From Marinobacter sp. (lineage in GTDB: Bacteria; Pseudomonadota; Gammaproteobacteria; Pseudomonadales; Oleiphilaceae), in the NCBI GenBank assembly GCA_017643965.1, contig JAEPMM010000002.1, positions 1 to 31,451 on the forward strand: a stretch of DNA of 31,451 nucleotides. The letters run 5' to 3'. Positions 7,987 to 15,660 of this stretch are shown in pieces. The notes below the pieces were generated by a model. That model was given only the letters and a program-made list of their open reading frames with translations. It made no database searches and had not been told where the DNA came from. The translations under genes were made by a program, and so were the position numbers. Position 1 is the first letter of the stretch. Each line of letters opens with the position of its first letter.

Positions 7987-8121
7987 ATCAATAGAAGCAT
8001 TATTTCGATAGGTGCGCTGGATCTGATATGAGATGGCGCGCCTGCAGGTAAGAAGACTGATTTTTGGGGCGGGCGCGCTCGTCCCGAATTACCTTGTGCT
8101 CATGCCAAACGGTATTACTGC

Positions 8122-9078
8122 TCAAACCTGTTCTCCCGGATCTTCCCGCATTGTCTCTAGCTCCTCCGACATGGTGCGCTGCGGTCTCCACTCCAGAGCA
8201 TCGCATACAGCCTGGATATCAAGCTGCAAATCACCACATAGCCGGTCTACCGCAGCTTTTCGCCCCAGGCACCAACCAACGAGGCGCATAAGGCTAACCG
8301 GCACCGGGAGCATGCATACGCGCACACCCTGCGAGTATGCCAAAGCTGATACCAATTCGGCGGTAGACACATCCTTGCCATCGCTCACCAAGAACGTACC
8401 CGAAAGTGGTTCTGGCCGCTGAATGCACAATGTAAACACATCCAGAAGGTTACCGATGGCCAACATGCTCCGCCTGTTGTTAACGGCGCCCAGCGGCAAA
8501 GGGATTCCTTTTTTCACCAAGCGCATCAGAGATTTAAAGTTGCCAACTACACCTGGCCCATAAATCAGGGGCGGGCGAAGGATAACAGCCTCCATGCCCG
8601 TTCTTTCACCGACTGCCGTCAGTGCCTGTTCCGCCAACCACTTTGATCGCGCGTAGTCGTCCTGCGGATTGGCTGGAGCATCAGAACGGAACGGCCTGCC
8701 CGGTTCTGTGAACTCTCCCAGCACCTTAACCGTGCTGAGAAACACAAACCGTCGAACGCCGGCTTCGGCTGCGGCTTCAGCCAGTGATGCCGTCACTGCC
8801 GTGTTGATCCGGTAATAGGCGTCAGGGTCGGCCACGCCCTTCATCTGGTGCACGAGGGCGGCGCAGTGAATGACCACCTGCACATCGTCCAGCAGCCTGC
8901 CCCATTCCAGGCGGGTGACAGATTCGAGGTCACCGATGGGAACATACTCGACATCAGCCAGCGGCTGACGATCACCCCGCACAACGCCTCTCACACGATA
9001 GCCATGGGCAAAAAGATACCGGCAGAGCGCCTTGCCGACGAATCCCGTGGCACCGGTTACAAGAATTCGCTCAGTCAT
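8122..9078 (-). CDS. NAD(P)-dependent sugar epimerase/C4-reductase, WbpV-like SDR
   Basis: A 318-residue extended short-chain dehydrogenase acting on nucleotide sugars. It has the dinucleotide-binding motif GATGFVG (residues 9-15), HCAALVHQM, catalytic Ser/Thr in FLSTVKVLG, and Y142-x3-K146 (YARSK), then RPPLIYGPGVVGNF. The overall pattern resembles P. aeruginosa WbpV and Rhizobium WreQ, associated with forming UDP-D-QuiNAc (or D-FucNAc) from the 4-keto product of a WbpM-type dehydratase. A WbpM homologue is encoded at 28763-30730, so this is its natural partner. It overlaps the preceding GT4 gene by 8 bases, indicating translational coupling, and is the last gene of the long minus-strand block. 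No terminator was recognised in 7987-8121. The exact stereochemistry of the product is not determined. Confidence 0.8.
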   Translation of the reverse strand: MTERILVTGATGFVGKALCRYLFAHGYRVRGVVRGDRQPLADVEYVPIGDLESVTRLEWGRLLDDVQVVIHCAALVHQMKGVADPDAYYRINTAVTASLAEAAAEAGVRRFVFLSTVKVLGEFTEPGRPFRSDAPANPQDDYARSKWLAEQALTAVGERTGMEAVILRPPLIYGPGVVGNFKSLMRLVKKGIPLPLGAVNNRRSMLAIGNLLDVFTLCIQRPEPLSGTFLVSDGKDVSTAELVSALAYSQGVRVCMLPVPVSLMRLVGWCLGRKAAVDRLCGDLQLDIQAVCDALEWRPQRTMSEELETMREDPGEQV

Positions 9079-10288
9079 TTCCTGGCTCCGGAAGGCAACT
9101 CAGAACATCCCACGCCATTCTGGCCATTATCCCATGGCGGCTGAACCGTGCCACAAACGCAGACCGGTCTGTCACCTCAAGAGAAAGCTCCATAAACGCA
9201 GCTTCCGCCTCCGCCACATTACAAGGAGAAAACACTCCAGCTCCGGGTAACTCCCGTTCGATGAAAGCTCTGGCGTAACCACTAACGCCCGCCAAAATCG
9301 GTTTGCCCGTTGCCGCATACTCAAACAACTTGGACGGTAGTACTCTTTCGAAGGCAGGGTAATCGTTCAGGTGAAGAAACAACACGTCCGCGGAATCATA
9401 GACGGTCAAAAGCTCATTACGCGGTATGGGGTCAAGTACGGTAATGTCGATGGAGTACCTTTTACATTCCGCGAGCAGCCTGCCCCGGGCACCGCCGTCG
9501 CCAACGACGGTAATTCGGGCGCGGCCGCCGAGGGTGGCCGCGAGGGCCGGCAGAATTTTCTCCAGGCCCTGGCCATCACCGATATTGCCGGCATACACCA
9601 CGTGCGGCAGCTGGCCAGAACGTTCACAAGGCAGCGCGGACGGCAATTGGTCCGCAAGCGCAACAAACTGATCATCAATGCCATTAGTAAACAAGGCATA
9701 ATCGCGGCGCGTGTATCGCTTGCGGAAATACGGCAGAAAACCTTCAGACACCAGATTGACCCGGTGTGCCCGGTTTAGCGGCCAACGCTCCATTACTGAG
9801 AACAAACGCCGGACGGGCCAAAGCAAGGGCCCGGGAAAAACATCATCCAGGGTCTCTAAAAAGATATCGCGGATATCCAGATACACCGGGGAGCCCGCTC
9901 TGGCACCAACCCAAGTGCCCAGAACAGCCGTCATCAAACGGGAGGACGTCGCAATCACCAGGTCGTACTGGCTGCCAGTCGTCTGTTTTCTGACACCATT
10001 GGCAAAGGCCAGGAACGACCGAATCTGCCCGAACAATCCATGGCGTTTGGCGGGCAACGGAATGCGTGCAACGCGGTATGGTGTCGCGTCTTCCGGGGTA
10101 GCAGAAGGACAATGGCGTTGGTATCGGTTTGGCTCCGTCGTCACGATGTCCAGCTTCAAGCTCGGGTCAGCGACCAGAAGTGCATTGGCCAGCGCCTCTG
10201 CTCTGAATGAGCCAGCTGATAGATCCGGGGGGAAATAGTACGTCAGCAACAAAACGCGACGTGGAGATTCAACGGAAACCGCAGTCAT
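9071..10288 (-). CDS. GT4-family glycosyltransferase, WbuB-like
   Basis: A 405-residue GT-B glycosyltransferase, cytoplasmic or membrane-associated, adding a sugar to the lipid-linked glycan. The N-terminal domain begins after a short tail with VLLLTYYFPPDLSAGSFRAEALA, the YFPP opening common in WbuB-like proteins. The C-terminal donor domain has VVYAGNIGDGQGLEKILPAL, VVGDGGARGRL and VLPSKLFEYAATGKPILAGVSG, with an E-x7-E-like donor-site pattern. The start ATG overlaps the upstream stop (ATGA, 10285-10288), and its own end overlaps the epimerase start. WbuB of E. coli is linked to an N-acetylfucosamine-type donor, and the neighbouring QuiNAc/FucNAc genes agree with such a donor, but specificity is inferred. 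Confidence 0.85.
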   Translation of the reverse strand: MTAVSVESPRRVLLLTYYFPPDLSAGSFRAEALANALLVADPSLKLDIVTTEPNRYQRHCPSATPEDATPYRVARIPLPAKRHGLFGQIRSFLAFANGVRKQTTGSQYDLVIATSSRLMTAVLGTWVGARAGSPVYLDIRDIFLETLDDVFPGPLLWPVRRLFSVMERWPLNRAHRVNLVSEGFLPYFRKRYTRRDYALFTNGIDDQFVALADQLPSALPCERSGQLPHVVYAGNIGDGQGLEKILPALAATLGGRARITVVGDGGARGRLLAECKRYSIDITVLDPIPRNELLTVYDSADVLFLHLNDYPAFERVLPSKLFEYAATGKPILAGVSGYARAFIERELPGAGVFSPCNVAEAEAAFMELSLEVTDRSAFVARFSRHGIMARMAWDVLSCLPEPGND

Positions 10289-11475
10289 CCCGGTTCCCGC
10301 GAGAGGATGCGTTCATACATGGATACCAGGGACTGCTCTTGCTCTTCCCAATTCAGCGTATCGGCAGCACGTTCCGCGCACTCGGAAAAATGGGCGCGCA
10401 TTTCCGGGTCCGCCACTAGGCGATTCAGCGCATCGGCCAGAGCATCCGAATCCCCAGGCTTTACCAACAGACCGAGATCATGCTCGCGCACGACTCTGGC
10501 AATTTCGGGAAGATCCGATGCAACTACCGGCAAACGCGCAACCACGTATTCAAATAACTTGTTTGAATCGGTTGTAAAGTGATTAAGACAGGTGTTCTCG
10601 ATCGGCTGAACACCGATATCGGCAGAGGCTGTGAAAAAAGGAAGTTCCGCCAGCGGAACGGTTGGAATGAAAAACACCCGATCGGTCAACAACAACTCCG
10701 CCGCCAGTTGCTTCAGCTCCTCATGCATACTGCCGCCGCCCACGAATACAAAGTAGGCATCGGGAACACGGGCGGCACAGGCCACCAGGCGCTCAAGCCC
10801 CCTGCCCGGCTGCTGACCACCCTGATAGATTACAATGGGGCGCTCTGCAGACAACCCTAGCATTTTCCGAATGCGGTCATCACCGGTCACGGAAACCAAT
10901 CGCGGCCGATTCTGCAACACCAGGGGCCGGGGAATGCCATAAGCACGGGCGAAAAATTTAGCGCGGGCATCCGTTGTGGTGATGGTACCGGCCGCGCGAG
11001 GCATGATCTTTTTCTCGACCCAGGCGACCAATCGCCCGATCGTGCGATAACCCTCACGGCCTGAACTAATCTCATGGGCGTCATACACCAGTTTCGCGCC
11101 ACCAAAGCCACTCGCGAGCCACGCTGTGGGAAGCACGTTCACATCATGCGCATGGACAACCTGAGGGCGCTCCCTGATCATAGCCACCATAACCGCCAGA
11201 TGGGTCAGCAACCGACTGACCATCAGCACCACCAGCTCAAACCCGTTGCGTTTCGCCGTGTGAACACGGGGCTTAGCCAACCGGGCACCTTGCTTTCGAC
11301 CGTGACGCTTCACCGCAACACCCGGCGCAACCTCTTCATAACGGGGGGTTACACCTGGAGTGAACAGAGCATGCACGGTAACCTGATGCCCTGCCGATGC
11401 CAGAGTCAGCGCCTCGTTTTTTACCCGGGCATCATTACGAAAATCGTTCCAGACAAACATGGCAACCTGAGCCAC
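10285..11475 (-). CDS. GT4-family glycosyltransferase
   Basis: A 396-residue GT-B protein. The GTG at 11473-11475 was selected as start because GGAGG lies four bases upstream and the protein then opens with AQVAMFVWNDFRNDARVKNEA, typical of the family. A further in-frame TTG (11493) would place the ribosome site inside the gene. The N-terminal domain includes VVHAHDVNVLPTA and KLVYDAHEISSGREGY. The donor domain has VIYQGGQQPGRGLERLV, YFVFVGGGSMHEELK and SNKLFEYVVARLPVVASDLPEIARVV. It probably adds an internal residue of the repeat unit and the donor is unknown. It is coupled to the next GT4 gene by a 4-base overlap. Confidence 0.86.
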   Translation of the reverse strand: MAQVAMFVWNDFRNDARVKNEALTLASAGHQVTVHALFTPGVTPRYEEVAPGVAVKRHGRKQGARLAKPRVHTAKRNGFELVVLMVSRLLTHLAVMVAMIRERPQVVHAHDVNVLPTAWLASGFGGAKLVYDAHEISSGREGYRTIGRLVAWVEKKIMPRAAGTITTTDARAKFFARAYGIPRPLVLQNRPRLVSVTGDDRIRKMLGLSAERPIVIYQGGQQPGRGLERLVACAARVPDAYFVFVGGGSMHEELKQLAAELLLTDRVFFIPTVPLAELPFFTASADIGVQPIENTCLNHFTTDSNKLFEYVVARLPVVASDLPEIARVVREHDLGLLVKPGDSDALADALNRLVADPEMRAHFSECAERAADTLNWEEQEQSLVSMYERILSREPG

Positions 11476-11507
11476 ACACCCTCCAAATCTCAACTACACA
11501 AGAAGCC

Positions 11508-13226
11508 TTAAGTTCGCTCGTATTCGCTCAACAAAGGCGACATCAGGGAATAGGCTTCCAGATACCGACCACGTGTCAGTCTGAATTCCAACTCGGAAAA
11601 AATCGCCGCCAACCGCACCCGGTGGGGATTAAGATCAGCTACTTCGGACCTTCCTTTCTCCACTACTTGGAGATGATGAACAAAGATGCTCCCTTCATCA
11701 TCTCCAAGCGGCCACTTTGTGCCCAGCGGCTCGATATTCCAAACTGCCCAGTGGACCAGCAAGCAGTTCCCCTCGCTGTCCTTCCACAACATACCAACCC
11801 GAATATCCGGAGCGCTTACCGCGTGCGGCAATTCCTTTAATGTCGCTTTGATGTCAGAAATTGCGGAAAGGAGCTTTTCAATCAGATCGCTTTCTGCTTT
11901 TTGCCCTAACAGGTGCCCCGTGCGACGTATTGAGTTTGGCTCCACCCTCTGCCAGACCTGCGGATGGGACCGCAAATAGAGCGAGGCGAGTTCATGTGAT
12001 GGCTCGCATGCCGACAATTTCACACGAAAATCGGGCAATTTCTTCGCAGTTTCAGGTTTGCTACATTGAATCAAACCTGTGGTCTCAAACACATGGCAAT
12101 GCAAGCCATGAACCAGCGTTAAAGAGACACATGGCACCGTCGGCAAATCTGATTGGCCAACGAGAATCGTAGCCTCGTGCTTCGCCCACGCAGATCGATT
12201 CGCGTTAAAGACCTTAACTAAGAAAGATCGTTCATCTTCCCCAGAGACCAATCCGACCTGGTAACAAAGAACGTCAGGTAACCCGAGATCAAACCACTCG
12301 ACGGTAAATTCTGGATTCTTACCGCCAACCACTTCCTCTAACAGACTACCGAGCCATTCATCACGAACTTCGGGCTCTACCAACCCCCATATGCCTTTAT
12401 CGAGGCCTTTTGGCCGTTGCATAAAAATACGACCGTGGAAGAACAGGGCCGCCAACTGCGCCCGCTGGCCGTAAAGACCCTGAATGTCTTTTATCAGGTT
12501 AGCCATTCGCCCGAACGCCTGCCGGCCCAGCAGCAACGAAACAACCGAAACAATGATTCCCGGTGCCGATCCAAATAAATGGTCCAATACAATAAACGCA
12601 AACGTTACCAGAAAGCCGACACTTCCCAATACTTTAACGATCGAGCCTAGGTCCCGATGTAAGCGATCAAGAAATGCCTGGGAGAGCGAGCTCAACAGTC
12701 CGACAAAAATAAAACACACGGCCACATACCCCACGATGACCATAGCCACCTTAGAATAGAAAAAAGCCATTACAACCAAGCATATAGAAAAAAAACTGAC
12801 CGCAGCCAGGCTTTGGCTGTATCGTTGATAACCTTTCGCTGCGATATCTTTCTGGTTTTCAAATATGGCCATTTTTCTACTACGCGCCAGCAAACGATTG
12901 CTGGCTGAAGAAGCGGCTATATCCACTAACTTTGAGGTAGCAAGGTGCAGCAGATAAAACATCACGGCGGCCAAACTGAGCACCAGCACAAGCCCATCCC
13001 GGCCAAAATCATGGAAAATTGGAGGAAAATAGACAGGAACGCTGTCACTTCCAAGCAACAGAACCACTTTTAGCGGTAACAGGAAGCCAATCAGCAGGAA
13101 AAACTGGCTAAAAACGCTGCACATTACCGCAAGAAAGGTAAGCCCGGGAACAACCCGAAGAAACTTATTTCCGAGGGAGACAGACCAGCGAATGGCTTTG
13201 CCAATGTCAGTAAAAACAGCTTTCAT
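11508..13226 (-). CDS. Membrane protein: ABC-exporter-like helices plus degenerate kinase-like domain; function unknown
   Basis: A 572-residue protein not assigned to a known family. The first 245 residues contain about six hydrophobic helices (roughly 25-57, 77-96, 140-157, 160-180, 200-217, 222-235), with a basic loop SNRLLARSRKMAIFENQ (109-125) between the second and third. This is the topology of an ABC-exporter membrane domain, but no Walker A, Walker B or LSGGQ motif follows. The soluble tail (about 300-572) instead looks like an aminoglycoside/choline-kinase fold: SFLVKVFNANRSAWAKHEATIL has a VAIK-like K338 and a helix-C E351. LPHAVSAPDIRVGMLWKDSEGNCLLVHWAVWNIEPLG aligns by eye with the HGDxxxxN...DW catalytic region. 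D474 is kept while the metal-binding N and D appear replaced by M and H. A pseudokinase is inferred, not shown. No clear ribosome site precedes ATG 13226. Confidence 0.7.
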   Translation of the reverse strand: MKAVFTDIGKAIRWSVSLGNKFLRVVPGLTFLAVMCSVFSQFFLLIGFLLPLKVVLLLGSDSVPVYFPPIFHDFGRDGLVLVLSLAAVMFYLLHLATSKLVDIAASSASNRLLARSRKMAIFENQKDIAAKGYQRYSQSLAAVSFFSICLVVMAFFYSKVAMVIVGYVAVCFIFVGLLSSLSQAFLDRLHRDLGSIVKVLGSVGFLVTFAFIVLDHLFGSAPGIIVSVVSLLLGRQAFGRMANLIKDIQGLYGQRAQLAALFFHGRIFMQRPKGLDKGIWGLVEPEVRDEWLGSLLEEVVGGKNPEFTVEWFDLGLPDVLCYQVGLVSGEDERSFLVKVFNANRSAWAKHEATILVGQSDLPTVPCVSLTLVHGLHCHVFETTGLIQCSKPETAKKLPDFRVKLSACEPSHELASLYLRSHPQVWQRVEPNSIRRTGHLLGQKAESDLIEKLLSAISDIKATLKELPHAVSAPDIRVGMLWKDSEGNCLLVHWAVWNIEPLGTKWPLGDDEGSIFVHHLQVVEKGRSEVADLNPHRVRLAAIFSELEFRLTRGRYLEAYSLMSPLLSEYERT

Positions 13227-13256
13227 AGGTGCAAACCAGCCAAAGAGTCGGAGTCA

Positions 13257-14375
13257 TCAGACCTGCGTAAGCAATCTGGCAGCCGAGTCGGCTCCGTTGC
13301 ATTGCCCTGAGCCCTCCGGCGAACGACCTTTAACCAGGAGTTGGTCGACCATACGCTCAAATTGTTCTTCACTATACTCAACCATGACCTCGTATTTCCC
13401 ATAAGCACAGGCGTTCTGAACACGCTTCAACTGATCGTCCGCCCCGGTCTCGGTATTCGGGAAGAAAATAGCAGGAAGGCTGAGAGTCACAGCTTCGCAC
13501 ACGGAGTTGTACCCACCGGCCAGAACCGCAAAATCAAAAGCGGAGAAATACTTGCTGTTCGGGTAGTCGACAATCACCGAATCGGCTCGTAAGTCCGGCT
13601 TCGGATTCAGAGCGATTGGCGATTGGCCAAGTACCACCTGAACCCCTTTGCGCTTCAAAGCGGCAATAATGCAGTCCTGAACATCTGCTATACCATTTAT
13701 ATTACCTGCGCCAAGTTGAACATAGGCACATGGTTTAGCCGAATCCAGGCGGAGCATTTGCCTGGCCTCACCTTTAGCAAGCAGATCGGGCTTGTCTAGC
13801 AGAGAAATAGGCTCAACCGGGTAGATTTTCGAATCTTGGAAAGAGGCACCTGTGTCAGCACCTAACTCTCCCGGGGAAATAACGGCCTTGAAACCACGAG
13901 TCAGCGATTGCAACCGGCTGAGATCGGTACCATCTTTATAAAGCCCTCTTTTGATCCAGACATAGCTGATCCGACGATACGAATGCATAACCCTCTGCAA
14001 GCCTAAGTAGGGAATCGTGCCATCAAACACAAGGCAGGAAGGCTTGTGGATATCCAGAACGTTCTTCAACGACTTGAAAAACAATGAATTCCATTCAATC
14101 GCACCAGTATTCAGCAAGGCGGCAGGCGTGACATGGTGACAAGAAAAGCCCTCCCTGTGCACCAACGCCACACCAATGCTTGTAGTCAGAAAAATGATCT
14201 CAGCATCGGGTTGTTCCCGCTTTAGTCTGCGCGCGATAGCAAGTGAGCGAGTCAGATGACCCAGCCCAGCGCCATTAATGGGAAGGAACAGATAAGTTCG
14301 TTTACGGGGTTTGAAAAAAAAGCCCCCAACCGAAGGCAGGCGAACCCACAAATACTTCAGAAATGAAGAAATCAA
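13257..14375 (-). CDS. MurG-like GT-B glycosyltransferase
   Basis: About 372 residues. The N-terminal domain has YLFLPINGAGLGHLTRSLAIARRLK, the glycine-rich GHLTR loop of MurG and UDP-glycosyltransferase-like enzymes. The C-terminal donor-binding signature is FAVLAGGYNSVCEAVTLSLPAIFFPNTETGADDQLKRV, with the Gly-Gly-x-Asn-Ser/Glu-Ala pattern. It should transfer a sugar from a nucleotide donor inside the cell to the growing glycan. The start is uncertain: I chose TTG 14373-14375, which lies 13 bases after the preceding stop codon and has AGGTG just upstream. The frame remains open to a TTG at 14426 inside the previous gene. It belongs to the transferase block between the pseudaminic acid genes and the GT4 genes. 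Donor unknown. Confidence 0.78.
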   Translation of the reverse strand: MISSFLKYLWVRLPSVGGFFFKPRKRTYLFLPINGAGLGHLTRSLAIARRLKREQPDAEIIFLTTSIGVALVHREGFSCHHVTPAALLNTGAIEWNSLFFKSLKNVLDIHKPSCLVFDGTIPYLGLQRVMHSYRRISYVWIKRGLYKDGTDLSRLQSLTRGFKAVISPGELGADTGASFQDSKIYPVEPISLLDKPDLLAKGEARQMLRLDSAKPCAYVQLGAGNINGIADVQDCIIAALKRKGVQVVLGQSPIALNPKPDLRADSVIVDYPNSKYFSAFDFAVLAGGYNSVCEAVTLSLPAIFFPNTETGADDQLKRVQNACAYGKYEVMVEYSEEQFERMVDQLLVKGRSPEGSGQCNGADSAARLLTQV

Positions 14376-14388
14376 AAGGCACCTATTG

Positions 14389-15660
14389 TCAGGAAGTTGG
14401 GCGTAAATAGCTTTCCATCTTGGCAATCAGCGCAGGGACAGAGGCGCGCCAAGAGTCGTCCACCGCAGGGCTGTAGGCTGCGAATTTTGACACCCAATTA
14501 TCATCATAAAACTCGGACATCCAGAACGATCCGCTCAGATCCTTCGTCGACACTTCCGGGGCAACTCCCTCGCTGACAAAGCCATAGTAATCGTGACCGA
14601 CGCCGTCCAGTTGAAAGTACTGAAAAACAGGAGTGCCAGCCTCAAGCAGCTCGATCACGACTGATGAGTTAGGCACAATGGCAACGTGTTCAAACGGCGG
14701 GATACTATCGTAAATGCTCACCCCGCGTACAGTGTGTAGAAATTCCTGGTTAGCTCGCGGATGGGGCTTAATACCCACGTTCACCACCCCGGGATTGCAC
14801 CGTAAGGCATCCACGCAACGTAGAACCACTTCCTCATCAAATACAGAACTCAAGTAGACAACGACCGAGACCTCCTGTGCTCTGCTTTCAAGCATTTTCA
14901 TAAAATGCTCCGACTTTTCACGCCGAGGAATCACGAAAACATCACCCGGAACTGGGCCAATAGCCCGATAGATATCCAATGATTTTTGATTCCGAAGAAC
15001 AGAAACGCTGAAATCCAACTGGGGGAACGCACTGGAAATCTCTGCGTGCTGCACGTAAACCACCGGGACATGGAGATACTGCATGACCATTGATGCAGCG
15101 ACGGGGAAGTCGGTGTGGTCATTGGCTACAACCAAAGCACTCACATTCACCTGTTGCCGGCGCGTGCTTGCGTATACCTGTAAAAAAACTTTGCTGTATG
15201 TCAGAAGATACTTCAGAGAGACCGGGCCCACGCGGATCCTAAATAAGTAGAGCAAACAGAAACAAAACAACGCTACCGACACCATCATTTCGAACCGGGT
15301 TTTATCGACCTCTTTCGCGGAAACGAACGAGAGGTTCTGCTCTTGCCCATAATCAGAAATGGGTAAATCACTCGTAAGCAAACGGGAGAAGAATGAAAAC
15401 TCGCGCTCGTTGTTCGCTGAACCGCCACAATAGATGAATGGTTTTACCGGCACGCTGTAAACCTTGAGGCGCCTCCGTAAAAGGTGCCTGGCAAGCTCTT
15501 TCGCTGAGCATACAAAACCGTTGAATCCAGGCGAAGCAAATGAGTAGCGTTCCAGGATTGCGGGTGTTTGATAAACGTCAGGAACGTCGCCGTACCGAAT
15601 GATCTTGAAGTTTCTTCGCAGGCCTTTAAAAAAAAGTGCGGTGAATCGAATCAAGCTCAT
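14389..15660 (-). CDS. GT-B-like transferase with HP and SS motifs (candidate nonulosonic acid transferase)
   Basis: A 423-residue protein of uncertain family. A hydrophobic patch (about residues 127-141) could anchor it to the membrane. The segment VVANDHTDFPVAASMVMQYLHVPVVYVQHAEIS (178-210) looks like the acceptor-domain end of a GT-B fold. Further on VGIKPHPRAN (KPHP at 298-301) and PNSSVVIELLEAGTPVFQY (NSS at 331-333) resemble the HP and SS motifs that bind CMP in bacterial sialyltransferases. CDP-glycerol/capsule transferases share a similar KPHP...S-E-G-P pattern, so both are possible. The sialyltransferase D/E-D/E-G motif was not identified. Its start overlaps the upstream stop by 4 bases (ATGA, 15657-15660). 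Proximity to the CMP-pseudaminic acid genes favours a nonulosonic acid donor, but this is inference. Confidence 0.65.
   Translation of the reverse strand: MSLIRFTALFFKGLRRNFKIIRYGDVPDVYQTPAILERYSFASPGFNGFVCSAKELARHLLRRRLKVYSVPVKPFIYCGGSANNEREFSFFSRLLTSDLPISDYGQEQNLSFVSAKEVDKTRFEMMVSVALFCFCLLYLFRIRVGPVSLKYLLTYSKVFLQVYASTRRQQVNVSALVVANDHTDFPVAASMVMQYLHVPVVYVQHAEISSAFPQLDFSVSVLRNQKSLDIYRAIGPVPGDVFVIPRREKSEHFMKMLESRAQEVSVVVYLSSVFDEEVVLRCVDALRCNPGVVNVGIKPHPRANQEFLHTVRGVSIYDSIPPFEHVAIVPNSSVVIELLEAGTPVFQYFQLDGVGHDYYGFVSEGVAPEVSTKDLSGSFWMSEFYDDNWVSKFAAYSPAVDDSWRASVPALIAKMESYLRPTS

Noticed and set aside
8035..8048. Overlapping 8-base restriction-type palindromes (GGCGCGCC and CCTGCAGG) resembling a cloning linker
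   Set aside because: There is no vector sequence around it and the intergenic context is natural; a chance G+C-rich coincidence is sufficient.
7987..8121. Search for a terminator between the convergent acyltransferase and SDR genes
   Set aside because: Only a 4-bp G+C stem with no U-run was found; not strong enough to report as a terminator.
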